Of a stretch of 64,000 nt of DNA, positions 50,060 to 61,911 are shown piece after piece (position 1 is the stretch's first letter; each line of letters starts with the position of its first letter). The notes under the pieces were generated by a model that searched no databases, was not told the DNA's origin, and saw only the letters and a program-made list of their open reading frames with translations. The position numbers and the translations under genes were made by a program. Source of the DNA: Lepidonotus clava (Eukaryota; Annelida; Polychaeta; Phyllodocida; Polynoidae). The DNA lies in the NCBI GenBank assembly GCA_936440205.1, contig OW387136.1, positions 36,921,427-36,985,426 on the forward strand, written 5' to 3'.

Positions 50060-52560
50060 GCCCTGGAGGGAATTGGGGTGAGCTTGAAAAGGATACAATC
50101 TGACGAACTGTTGGTGTTAGGATAAACATGGCAGGGTAAGAGGGGGGTCCCCATAATGGTAGAGATGTGAGATATTTAATTGTAGCATACTGCGATAAAA
50201 CCTGACGTATTGTATGACATTCTCAGGGCTAATTATCAAGGAGATATAGGTTGGGGTAAGGGTGAAAAAAGGTAAATACAATAGAACCTTGGCTGCAAAG
50301 ATCATAATGTGGCTTAATTGGGATAAAGTGCGATGCTAAATTTGCTCAACAATCCGCCTAGTGTAAGGGTAACGATACATTGGATAATAGCATTGAGGTA
50401 TTGTATTTTGTATGTTCGTCTCATATATAGCAAACCTAAAACTAATTAAATGTTAATAAGAACAATTTAAAAGTGAATGTTTAAAGTAATGCAGGTCGAG
50501 GGGTTTCTTTCAGCTTCATGTACCATGGAAACGTGAACTTTAATCCATAGGCGGTAATCCAAGAAGCTGTCTTATCAAAGAAAGGAAAAAGCCAACTCCC
50601 TGTAGACTTCTAACTACACCTTCCCCCCTCACAGTCTCCCCATTCAGGTGATATACCCGTGGGAGCGGGCAGGCTGTTTGGTTGTACGTGGCACGTCCAC
50701 GTGGGGTTTGGTTGCATGAAGCACGCGCCAGACTACGTGCATGGCCTTCCTGGAGTAGTATCTGTCTGGTATAACCTGCCAAATGTTAACAACTGGCATG
50801 TATTTTCATAAGGGTGGGTGTCAGGGATGGGCATCAGGTTTAAGATAACACCTTTTGCCATGTTTTATTATAGAGTTTTGTAATATTTCCGAAATGGATT
50901 GTAAGGACTATTTGCATCTGGAGTCATATTATATGATGGATGTTAAAACTCAGATATTTTTCTACCCGTCGGTCTGCGTAAAGTTGCAATGACGTTCAAA
51001 CCACAGACCTTTATTGACAATTCAGGACTTTGTTCTCACTATAATTATATAAATGTGAAGACATGAATTAAAACTTCTAACAAATTACAGTAATAAGAAC
51101 TGACTATTCAGTTTCACCCCTTATCTCCACGCTTTAACTTTAACGTACGTAAAGTAAACTCGAAACCTTAAAAGGCGAAAGACGACTGTTTGCAACGAGT
51201 CTTTTCAACTTGTTCAACATCAACGTATTTTGGATGGGAATTTCCCAGCCTGAAAGCGCTGGCAAAGTCATTACCGTCGAAGGTTACTTCAACATGATAT
51301 TAATTAGAAACTTGATTGCATTGACACACCGGTTTGTAAGGATTGCCGAGGTTCTCTGTTATAGACTTTGTTGAAATTGAAGTATGTAGCACCATAAACC
51401 TCTGCCATATTTTCTGCCATAGCCCATCAAAGACTTTCTCCACCCTTGCAACATTAGTATTATTTAGTTGTCTTTATTTCGGCGAATGGGATTTTTTCCG
51501 GCACTTCGGTGCAGAGAAAATCTTGACCCATGAAATCAAAACCAATTGAATCAGCCCAAGAGCACTAAAAACATCCTAACCTGAGGAGATGAGCATTTCC
51601 CCTGAATCCTAAGCCATACACTGAGCAATAAGGTGAGCAGCTCATAGTCTATTTATAGCACAAGGGACCCAGAATAACCCCCTAGGGTTGGCACTAGTCG
51701 TTCCCGGGACCACATGGCGAGTTGTTTTGAGAGCAGCTCATTCTATTAATAGATGAGCAGCTCGGGCGGGATGCGTTACGACATCTGCTGTCGGCATACA
51801 AGTGCCATTATGCCCCGGAATTTAGTGTTATTTATACCGGTGCGTACTCTCCTTACCCCCACCGAGGTGATGGGCGTCCCAGACGTCTGGGTCATCTAAT
51901 TACAAGTAGTTTTACCAAAGGTAGTTTGGTAGTTAGGTAGTTTTAGTAACGCCAACTACACATCCTACAGATGTAAGGCATGATAAGTATACATTGGAAA
52001 AAGGATCCCAATGCTGTATGGACTATCAATTAATTTTCGTGCATCCTTTCAGGCTTCTCCAACCCAAAGCTATCCCATAAATGTGTTCATAGTTTTCTGT
52101 GTATCTGTAGTTCGTCCCCTTCGTTATTCTTCGCGTTGTATTAAGTTTCACCAATGGTATAAAGTTTGATAGGCGAAGTATAGGATGGCTTTTTCTTTGA
52201 ACAAGTGAAAGAGCCAGTTCACCCTATTATCACACATTTAATCTCTTGGTTCCTGTCCTATGCTTGGAGAGTGGGTGCATGGGTTTTCTTGTGAGAGGAG
52301 ATTTTAGTTACATTTAGTTACGTGTAGATGTGTCCTATGGCCTTTGACAATTTTTACATTAGAATGGATTTTGTGTTGTTATAATTCTTTAAAAAAATAC
52401 CTTAAATATATTTTACATAATTCTCTTATAAGTTTATATATATTTTGCTTATATTCATGTTATTTGATTAAAATTTACAAGTTTCAGGATAGTTAAAACA
52501 ATAATAACTTTGAGTTTTGGGCAACTCTAGTGGGAGAGTGGACCCTAGGTGAAAGTCAAT
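50060..52560. other. Non-coding stretch with a GC-rich island at 51580-51880
   Basis: The island has three GTGAGC-W-GCTCAC-like motifs: GTGAGCAGCTCA at 51633-51644, GAGCAGCTCA at 51731-51740 and ATGAGCAGCTCG at 51753-51764. The rest is AT-rich without recognisable features. Confidence 0.45.
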
Positions 52561-52619
52561 TGCCTCTCATGTGCTGTGCGGCAGACCGGAACAGACTGGA
52601 ACAGAAGTGTCAAATCCCT

Positions 52620-53738
52620 TACATTCTGTTGTTATGGTGTGCCAAATGAGAAAAAACAAGTTGACAATTTCAAATTTGTATAACATTTTTTCTCAATTCC
52701 AACATTTACAGAAGTTCATCAGACGTGTTTGTCAGCATGGCGGCCATGTTTTTTATGATATGCAAAGTGCTCAAAAATGACTTCAAAATTTTTAATTTCC
52801 AAGAAATTTCTTTTCACTTCCAAGTTTGGACAAGGTCATGAGAAATTTTTTTCAGCATGGCGGCCATGTTTTTATGATACGCCAAGTGCGCAAAAACAAC
52901 TTCAAATTTTCTTATTTTCATGAAATTTCTTTTTACTTCCAAGTTAAAGACAAGTTTTAGACAAGGCCATCAGGTATGTTTTTCCCCATGGCGGCCATGT
53001 TTTTATAATACGCCAAGTGCACAAAAACAACTTCAAATTTTTTTTATTTTCATGAAATTTATTTTTACTTCCAAGTTAATGACAAGTTATAAACAAGCTC
53101 ATCAGAAATGTTTTTCAGCATGGCGGCCATGTTTTTATGATGTACCAAGTGCACAAAATGAACTTCAAATTTTTTTATTTTCATGAAATTTCTTTTTACT
53201 TCCAAGTTAAAGACAAGTTTAAGACAAGGTCATCAAACATGTTTTTCAGTATGGCGGCCATGTTTTTATGATGCGCCAAGTGCACAAAAACAACTTCAAT
53301 TCTTTTTATTTTCATGAAATTTCTTTTTACTTCCAAGTTAAAGACAAGTTTTAGACAAGGTCATCATATATGTTTTTCAGCATGGCGGCCATGTTTTTAT
53401 GATGTGCAAAGTGCACAAAATGAACTTCAAAATTTTTAATTTTCATGAAATTTCTTTTTACTTCCAATTTAAAGACAAGTTTTAGACAAGGTCATCAGAT
53501 ATGTTTTTCAGCATGGCAGCCATGTTTTTATGATACGCCAAGTGCACAAAAACAACTTCAACATTTTTAATTTCGTGAAATTTCTTTTTACTTCCAAGTT
53601 AAAGACAAGTTTTAGACAAGGTCATCAGATATGTTTTTCAGCATGGCAGCCATGTTTTTATGATGTGCCAAGTGCACAAAAACAACTTCAAAATTTTTTA
53701 TTTTCATGAAATTTCTTTTTACTTCCACGTTACTGTGA
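52620..53738. repeat. Eight-copy satellite, unit about 131 bp
   Basis: The landmark CATGGCGGCCATG (or a one-base variant) occurs at 52736, 52856, 52987, 53119, 53250, 53381, 53512 and 53642. The spacing is 120, then 130-132 bp. Each unit continues TTTTTATGAT, GCCAAGTGCACAAAA, ACAACTTCAAATTTTT, TTCATGAAATTTCTTTTTAC and TTCCAAGTTAAAGACAAG. The outer units are the most diverged, and the two rightmost have CATGGCAGCC. Open frames inside it are artefacts. The landmark contains GCCGCCAT on the minus strand, the core of the YY1 site, and is preceded by TTTTTCAG, an acceptor-like sequence. Confidence 0.95.
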
Positions 53739-53739
53739 T

Positions 53740-56700
53740 TATGATGAATCGTTGTAATATAATTGCATTTATAAAATTCTGTATTCCCTTACATTTGATA
53801 TTCTCATGTGATATTAACATCCCATTCCCATTTTTACCAATTCTTCTTTAACGGCTACGACCTCTTTTATCAGAGAAACATGCATATATTTTATTTACAA
53901 ATAATCATTGATATTTTAGTTTCTTTTTCATTAGCAAGCGAAGAATCTCGTTATTTTAATAACGATTTCAGTTTTATACGAGATTATACACGTGCACTTG
54001 TAATATATAATATTATCTGATTACATAAAAGTATATCAATAAACACATTACGAAAGCTGCACATTTCAGGAATGTTCATGTTTTGAAAATCATTTAGCAT
54101 ACCATGTAATGTGTGGATATGAACATTTTTATGAATAATATTATATCCGATCGATTACATCTGTTTGTAAACTGATCATTAGCAAGTACATGACATACTT
54201 GTTTTGTTAACTGTTATTTCCCCGGAAGGAAACACCGTCTTAGGTTGGGGAATTGACTTGGGTAGTATTATAGAAATAAACGTGTATTATGTTAGACGAC
54301 ATGGAAAACAATGGCCGAATCACTTGAAAATGGTTTTACAGTGAAATGTTAAATATATCAATAGCTCTAAAAGTTGATATCATTAATTTCGATCATATGT
54401 AATCCTATCATAAGAACATCCGTTTGCGGTTGCATATTGTATTCTTCCGTTCAATAATTATGTGTTTATACAAACATTCTACTTTTTGTGTCCCATAGTA
54501 GTTATCTAGTATCAACCATAAACTGTCACTGCATGAATAAAATAGGGAATACTAGGTCTGTTCCGCGCTGCACATAATACTAACGCGTTGAATTATTCAT
54601 CAAAACCTTTGTGTCCGTACATACAACATTTTATTGTTGATGAGTTGAATGATATCGTTCAAGTACGCCATTAATCAAACGGGCGAGAGTATCAATGAAT
54701 GAAGATTAAATGCAATGGCAGGGATAAAAAAAACTGTCGGATGGAACATCAATTTTGAAGGTTTGATTCATGTGTTCACAGGTGATGTTAATACCATCAA
54801 TACGTGATGGGTAGAGCGTAGTGTATGTAATTCACAAGAAAAGTCATAGTCTAACAGGAAACCCTTTGAATCTACAACATGAGGTATCAACTCATATTTT
54901 CTCAGAGTTCTATCTTTTGCTTGGGCAGGCTTTGAAGGAAGATGTATTGAAAGTATAGCTATATGCACTAGGAATGATGTAACCTAGTAACTGACGGGGT
55001 AATAATGAAAATTCATTGGATATTGAATTGTTCCGTGTATCGAGAGTAAAACATGAAAGATATAGATCAGGGGCTCGAGGATGTGTCCTGCCGTTAAGAT
55101 CTTGCCCTAGCAACTTTATATATCTATTCAATGTTTATTGAACCTTTGTAGTCAACATCAATTCAAATGATCTATTGACTGAGATATTAGTGCGTTTTCA
55201 GTAACAATTAAGTCCGTACAAAGCTGCAGATACAGTGATTCCAAGCCTCCCGTGCAGCAGCCCAGTCCATTCATTCTTGAATAATTGATATCGTGAAGGC
55301 GATGTTATAGATGAAAGAAATTTAACAGCAATGTTCATTGTACACGCTCAGAAAAATCAGCATTAACTTTATTTGACAGAACCACATGAAGAATGTCTTG
55401 TAGACCAGACCTATCCGAAGATGTTCAATAAAATTAAAATTATAGCACAAAACAACAAATTAATTCGAAATTCCTCTACCTGTATTTCCTACAAAATTAC
55501 ACAGATATAAGAAAAAGCCATTTGTTTCAATATCAATCACTAGCTATATAATATTTTATATCCCATATGACCCAATCCCAGGTATCCTACAAAGGAGCAA
55601 ACATCTTTGACTGAATACATACATGGAGAGGTTAATCTAATTACCACCTGACCAGAAGGGATTAGCAGGCCACCCTGGATGGCTACTCCAGGTGGGGCAG
55701 ATTAGATAAGTGGTAACCAGGGCGGTATCTAGGTAGGTATTTACACCTGGTATTTGGAGGGGGGGTGTCCTCATACTTATAGGTAAGCATGCAGACCAGG
55801 TACCTATATACCATAGGTATGAAATGCCAGGTGGGAAATTATTATTACAAATTAAGAAGATTTGCGGTAAGGACCAATCCACAAGGCTTTCATTGTTGCT
55901 GAGTAGGTATTAATTGACACACTTGTCCTAGGTTTCAGGCTGTGTTCGTCCTTTTCCAGGGGTTCAGGGATATCTTATGATTTATCAGATTGAAGTATGA
56001 TAGCTTTACAAGTGTATGAAAGCTGATAAACAATTTTTACTAAAGAGTTACTAAAGGTCATTTTCCAAAGGTACCTGGTCAATTCTGAGCCGGTTTCACC
56101 ATACATATAAGCCCCTAAGTAATAGCGATATACGAATAAAAATGTTTATTTCTGACAGTGGAGTGATCCGTATTTCTTGTTTCAATAAAAGCAGTCTTTC
56201 TCTCGTGCTATTGGATCTTTAAGTATAACACAACAAAACAGTAATTACACTGATAATAACAATTGAGTATGTAAAAGGAAGGTATTAGAACTTAAATGAG
56301 ATCTTTTTCTTAGACCTCTAGATGCACTGGTATTAAAATGTGTTTGTGGGATGTGCTTGCCGAGTCCTCCCAATGTCCAAAAACCAATATTCTCGTATAA
56401 TTAAGGAAATCTGCTAAAGTCCTTAACCACCTCATTCCTCGCACCTGCAGTAAAATCCCTGTGACTCTATTTACAGCTGGTCATAACTGTCTAGACTGAA
56501 TAGATCACGTCTTTCATAGACCACTCCCCCTAAAAAGGGGTCCTAAAAGAGAGTGTGGTGTCTGCCATCTATTTTCACCTGTGACATGTGTCTCTGTCAG
56601 TGCTGTGACAGATCTAACGCTGCTGTGAGTCAGGCCCATCTGAACTGTATCCCCCTGACTATAGACCATTTTCCAATACCACCCCTCCCAGCCACTATGT

Positions 56701-57340
56701 TCCACCAAATTAAAGTGCTTGTTTGAGTGGCTTCACTACTAGTGTTTGAAGGGTGTAAGGGGAGAAAGAGACAGGCAGTGTATTGTTAGTTTCTGATAAA
56801 AATGCAATCTTTTCGCTGGCAGTTATGTTAATGCCTGACTATGTTACGCCTAATTGTCTCTTGACCTAGTCAAACTAAATTTTGAAGAAGAAACTATTAC
56901 ATTGTGGGAAATAACAATACATTTCCTCTGAAGTTATACTTATCTGATCCGCATGTTGTAAATTGATTGTAAATTACAGCATCATGGATTCATCCCAGGG
57001 GTTCCAGTGCATGGTTTGCACAATTTCAACACTATTCAATTCCCGCCCCATGACCTCCCTATTTACTTCTGTATATTATTATATATCAAGGGCCACCTTT
57101 TTGCCACCGAAATAGGAACCTGACGTAATGCTACAGAACCATGTGCTTAAGATCATTGCATTTGTCGTCGATAAAAGATTTATATTGAGTCCCCAGTCGG
57201 CAAACGGAATGATTATAAAAGCTAGGCTAAATACAAACAGCATATCAGGCCCCTCATGAATGGATGTCCCGTCAAAAATGGAAGACACTTCAATGAAATT
57301 TTTAATCCGTTGATGTAACCATACTCTTTATATCTTTAAT
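53740..57340. other. Unique AT-rich non-coding stretch
   Basis: No exon or mobile element was recognised. A GC-richer segment at 55640-55850 has repeated AGGTA and CCAGGTG words but no domain-bearing frame. Confidence 0.5.
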
Positions 57341-57341
57341 A

Positions 57342-57442
57342 ATGTTTCTATATTACCGAAATGGTTCGGATTGGGTCTAAAGGGTTAATATTATGTTTCT
57401 ATATTATCAAAAGGGGTCTGATCTGGTGTCAAGAGGTCAACG
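57342..57442. repeat. Two-copy tandem repeat, unit 51 bp
   Basis: ATGTTTCTATATTA recurs at 57342 and 57393. Each copy is followed by a purine-rich GGTTCGGATTGGGTCTAAAG or GGGGTCTGATCTGGTGTCAA version. Confidence 0.8.
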
Positions 57443-57449
57443 GCAACCC

Positions 57450-59295
57450 CTTGTTGGTCAATCTGACAACTTGGGGGTTGAAGTGGGGTTGGTTCTATCC
57501 GTTGGTTAATGCAACGATACAAATATAATTTGATATATGACTGTTTTAGCAAAACCCCAGTTTCCAGAAAATAAACAGAAAATTGAAATATTCGCAAATG
57601 CCAGAATCCAAAAGCCTGAAGCGAACCAACCTAGTAGTCTGCAATAATATGAAAAATGCAAAGCTTGTGAAAGAAAATGAATACAAAATAATCTCTTTAC
57701 CACCCTGTATACTATGGGCCTGCGACACTAAGTGATGGGTGGGGACGAAGCTGAGGGCACCATAGGTACTCCAGTGTGGACTGGGATCTCCTCCAGTAGG
57801 CTGAAGGGCCTTACAGTGGGGCCTGTGCCCTGTGTAAAGGGTGCCTGGAGAAGGGGTGGAGAAAGGGCTCTGAGAGTGAAATCATGGGTTATCATCCACT
57901 TGAGGGAATTTGAACTGACACTGATGAGAGGAATTCTGTCGCCAGGAGGAGTGGTTTGAAGTAGAGTTCTGCTGACAGAATGGGGTAGACCGAGACTCCA
58001 CAAATGTCTCTTTCTTAAGTCCCACACCCACTGCATCGTTTTAAAATATCAGGGTATTATACCATCAGGCTTATCAATATTGGAATATTACATCAATATT
58101 GGGATATTATACCAGTCGGTTTAAGACCTTTACGATCTAACTCTAATAACTGCATACTTAGAGAGGTAAAACATCAAGACCTTTACTCTCATCATGATGA
58201 GGGTGTTGAGGGTAAGTCTCAATCAAAAGGAAGGGAGGGCATTTTACACCCCTCTCGATCTCTCCTAAGAGGGCTCAAGATGAAGCATCAAATCTGAATG
58301 ATGACCATTACTGTATGTGTTACTGTATGAGCAGTCGATTGCTATAATCTGGGAATTGAAAAGACAAATTAGGTCAGACAGGTCAAACTTGATTGCTACA
58401 CAAAATGCCACTTGGAAATTTCTGCGTCTATATAAAACGTGTTAGAAAGACTACGACGTTATCAATCACTACATGTACTGCATGCACTTTCCCTTCTTAA
58501 ATGAGCATACCTATCCATGATAGTTTCTTGTAACCTAATTCATACCGTTAATAACTAAAGCAGTGGGGTGAATTTGAGGTCTGTATAATCACCCCTTGAT
58601 ATTTTTGGACCAAATATCTATGTATGTATACATGCATTTATGGCCCTTTCCCTAATCTTATCCCGCAGTTGGCGTGTCGGTCATTTCCTTGTCGTATCTT
58701 AGTACTGTCTATAGACTTTCCCCTTGTATGGCCAACCCGGTGGCGCCAGTGGCTGAACCAATGGTGAGACATGTAGGACCTACTGTCGAGGTAGGGGGGA
58801 GGCTAACTCTCACCTCTTTTATAATTATTCAAATTGACCGCTGAACACCATTTGAAATACTGCTATAGACGGATGTAAAACGTTGTAGGCATGGTTCATG
58901 ATCTATGAGTTTCCTCTGTCGTTTTAATGATTGATATCAGTAGCAATGCGGATATAGCCTTGAATGTAATTGAATGATGCATCTAATTTCAATGAAATTT
59001 GAATTTGCAAACTATCAATTGAAAGTCCATTTAGGCAGTCGGTGTTTGATGACTGCATTATGAGTAAGACTAGACTAATACGTCAAGTAGTAGTGATTAG
59101 GATGAGGCAATGGCTCAATACCACGCGCATATAAGGTCAGGAATATAGAATAATCGACATTTTTCATCACACCAGTCTGTCTCCCTATATACTTTAAATC
59201 AAGTTAGCCCTAAGTGACATGTGTGATAAAAAAAATTGATCTTGTTTGTTTCTTGTTTGCAATACCATCATATCACATTATTGCACTCCAAGTCA
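57450..59295. other. Unique non-coding stretch
   Basis: A GC-rich segment at 57725-58030 has frames of 75 and 102 codons on opposite strands with no recognisable domain. A small direct repeat of ATCAATATTGG(G/A)ATATTA lies at 58066-58108. Nothing else can be supported. Confidence 0.45.
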
Positions 59296-59298
59296 CAG

Positions 59299-59462
59299 CA
59301 GTGGCGGGTTTGAGGAGGGGGGATGCAGGGGTTGCCCCCCCCCCCCTACTTTAGCCCAAATATCAATGTACAATTCTCAGAGACGGAGGGTCCGGCAGAA
59401 ACGTTTCCAATAGGGCACTCCCTCCCCCCTTTTTTTATTTGAAATCCCTGGATCCGCCCCTG
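59299..59462. mobile_element. Small MITE with CAGTGGCGG-type ends (164 bp)
   Basis: The left end is CAGTGGCGGGTTTGAGGAGG. The right end is CCCTGGATCCGCCCCTG, whose complement is CAGGGGCGGATCCAGGG. The CAGTGGCGGATCCAGGG terminus is widespread in non-autonomous hAT-like DNA elements of aquatic animals. A C12 run (59335-59346) sits inside. I found no clear 8-bp target duplication. Confidence 0.7.
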
Positions 59463-60158
59463 TTAAGTGGTAGGCCTATGTAATAATGTGGAAAGCCATG
59501 GCGCCTAGAAGTATCCCCTTTCCCACCATGTCCAGCTCAGTGCCACCCATGCAGACACTGCTGTAGACAGGGTGAATGACAACTGGACTCGCTTTATTGC
59601 TTGCACATACTTACCAACGCTAGGTTAAATCAACATTGACTCGAAGCAATTACTGTCATATTTCCTCATTTCCGATGTCCACTTCGTGACACTCTGAAAT
59701 GATTGTTCCGGAGAGCCACAAGGTAATATTTCGGATGAGAATGTGGAGCAATAAAATCTATCGTACATTATAATATACATGCCTCATGATGAATTAAAGT
59801 TATAGCATCAAATAACTTACATACCTATATGTTGAAGTTTAGTGACTCGAGAAGAGATTAATGCAATAAATAACTTTCGGAAAATGTGAAAGATTGATAT
59901 TTTGTAACAAAGTGTACGGTTTTAGACATTGTACGGATACTGTTACATTAATCAGAAAGGAGCTTGGTCCCGCATTAAGAAAAATATCAATTTGTCAGGA
60001 ATCTTTTTTCAGTTTCTCTGACTGTTTGCGCATAAAAACATTCCAATATAATGGTTCATACCAAAAAAGAAGGTTATTAACAATGAGAAGCTATCTTATG
60101 ATGCATATTTTGAGCTCGGTGTGCCACTGAGATTGTACAGAAAATAGTACAGTGTATT
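59463..60158. other. Unique non-coding stretch
   Basis: No feature was recognised between the two DNA elements. A 78-codon + frame (59894-60130) has no domain. Confidence 0.5.
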
Positions 60159-61166
60159 GTTAAGACACTAAGTCACATAGTGACCCTAAGTCACATAGCA
60201 CCAGTCTTTGTGACTTAGGGTCACCCTCAAGACCCTATCCCACAAAGGCCTAAAGTGACCCTAAGTCACAAAGTTATGTGACTTAGTGCCCTATGTGACT
60301 TAGTGTCCTAACACTAGGACACTAAGTCACAAAGTGACCCTTAGTCACATAGCCCCAGATTTTGTGACTTAGGTTGTTAAGACACTAAGTCAAATAGTGA
60401 CCCTAAGTCACATAGCACTTTGTGAATTTGGGTCACCCTCAAGTCACAAAATTATGTGACTTAGTGCCCTTTGTGACTTAGTGTCCTAACACTAAGACAC
60501 TAAGTCACAAAAAGACCCTAAGTCACATAGCCCCAGATTTTGTGATAATTATGGTTTAGATAACAATGAAAAAAGAATAGATAGTAAATAAATGAATAAT
60601 TATCAATGGTAATGAATAAAAAGTAATAAACATGAAGTTAATAATTACTTAATAGGGGAAATGATGAAAGTAAAATTAATTATTAATAAATACAAATGAT
60701 TAATACTTTTTTTTTATTAAGAAATGAATCAATAATTGATAGATAATTACTAAAATAAATGACAATAAATAAATAAAATAATATATTCCTCCATGAGGTG
60801 GAGTCTTGAAAGGGTTAATAAATATCACATAATTAGTTACTGACAAATAATGGATGATTTATATCTTAGACAAATAATGAATTGAAAAAATGAAAAATAA
60901 CATACATGAAAATAATCAATGATAGTAAAAGTTATGTATATAATAACTAATTATATAATGAATAGATAATCAATTAATTCATAAATAAAAAATAAACTGA
61001 ATAAATAAATACACAATATCAACTGAATAAATAATACATAATTACATGATAAGAAATAATTGAAAATGTATTACTTGAAAAATATCTTATTGATAAAATA
61101 TAAATAAATATAGATACAAATAATAAATAAGATAATATATGAATGATAAATAAATAGATAAATGGA

Positions 61167-61197
<31 letters not shown>

Positions 61198-61530
61198 GTA
61201 ATGATAAATAGATAAAGAAAAATAGATAAATGATTAAAATTAAGTGATTAATAAATTTATTACCTGAAAAATAATCAATTCATGAAATAACAAATAACAA
61301 AATTGCCCGAAGTCACAAAGTGACCCTAAGTCACAAAACATGTGACAAAATAGTTTAGTGGCCCTAAGTCACAAAGTGACCCTAACTCACAAAGACAGTT
61401 TGTGACTTAGTGTCTTTACCACTTAGGGTGTTATTTGTGACTTAGGGTCTTGAGTTGGCCCTAAGTCACATACTGACCCTAAGTCACAAAACTTTGTGAC
61501 TTAGTGCCCTATGTGACTTAGTGTCTTAAC
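60159..61530. mobile_element. 1.37-kb foldback element, GTGACTTAGGGTCAC repeats around an AT-rich core
   Basis: Both ends carry an exact 22-bp inverted repeat beginning GTTAAGACACTAAGTCACAT. Inward, the left (60159-60545) and right (61305-61530) arms are arrays of CCCTAAGTCACATAG/CTAAGTCACAAAG words in both orientations. The left arm is itself a direct duplication: the end sequence recurs at 60375, offset 216 bp. The 750-bp centre is (AATAAATA)-type low complexity. It has no coding capacity. It ends 290 bp upstream of the KCNQ1 exon at 61821, inside the intron. Confidence 0.85.
60546..61304. repeat. AT-rich low-complexity core with (AAAT)n
   Basis: About 760 bp of degenerate AATAAATGATAA repeats, including a regular (AAAT)n run at 61166-61197. 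It forms the centre of the foldback element. Confidence 0.9.
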
Positions 61531-61820
61531 AGTTGTTACTATTTTATTACTATCATGATAGCATTTGAAACTTTGAATTTTGTTTCTATTCATCCACCTT
61601 CAGAACCGGCTATCGTTCTGCCATAAGTGTCTTTGACATGCAAAACTTTTGAACTCATACCCTCTGCTACACCCCCTCCCCCCCCCGCCATTAAAATATT
61701 CCCCATGGTTATAATTATAACACATCGAATCTGCTATACCAATATCACAATGATCCCCTATAGGACTAATCTCCTACACTGTACCTCCTAATTTCATGAT
61801 ATGCCTTTTGCTTCTTGCAG
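61531..61820 (+). other. KCNQ1: Last 290 bp of the intron before KCNQ1 exon 2 equivalent
   Basis: It contains a C-rich run (61671-61687), a branch-point-like CTAAT near 61787-61791 and the tract CCTTTTGCTTCTTGCAG ending at 61820. Confidence 0.8.
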
Positions 61821-61911
61821 GTTCATGATGGTGCTGATCTGCCTGATATTCAGCGTGCTGTCCACCATCGACCAATACTCAAACTTCGCCAACGAGACCC
61901 TCTTCTGGATG
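61821..61911 (+). CDS. KCNQ1: KCNQ1-type potassium channel, exon 2 equivalent (end of S1 and S1-S2 loop)
   Basis: This exon encodes 30 residues of a Kv7.1 voltage-gated potassium channel alpha subunit, a plasma-membrane protein that gives slow repolarising K+ current. It starts after a pyrimidine-rich acceptor ending TTCTTGCAG. Its first base completes a split codon (phase 2), and it ends ATG before GTGAGC. The translation contains [10 protein letters not shown] (S1) and ends ETLFWM, the S1-S2 loop entering S2. From memory, 21 of 30 residues match human KCNQ1 F130-M159, and the exon length (91 bp) and phase match human exon 2. KCNQ2-5 have a different loop (KEYE type), so KCNQ1 is the better call. 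A branch-point-like CTAAT lies about 30 nt upstream. The gene is partial here: neither the preceding nor the S3 exon was found. An overlapping open frame in another phase (61815-62027) is spurious. Confidence 0.95.

Larger units (their letters stand above)
1..61820 (+). other. KCNQ1: Presumed KCNQ1 intron 1 (or intron 1 plus 5' flank)
   Basis: The first exon seen at 61821 needs an upstream exon ending two bases into a codon and encoding the N-terminus and start of S1. No such sequence was recognised in 61.8 kb. Human KCNQ1 also has a very large intron 1, so a long intron is the simplest reading. A promoter or alternative first exon inside the window is not excluded (see 28321-28391). No independent gene on either strand could be supported in this stretch. 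Confidence 0.65.

Noticed and set aside
52571-53186. Open frames of 69 and 88 codons with internal repeats
   Set aside because: They are translations of the 131-bp satellite.
60159-60545. Regularly spaced repeats resembling a CRISPR array
   Set aside because: The repeats are palindromic words in both orientations, without unique spacers of even length, in an animal genome and bounded by inverted ends.
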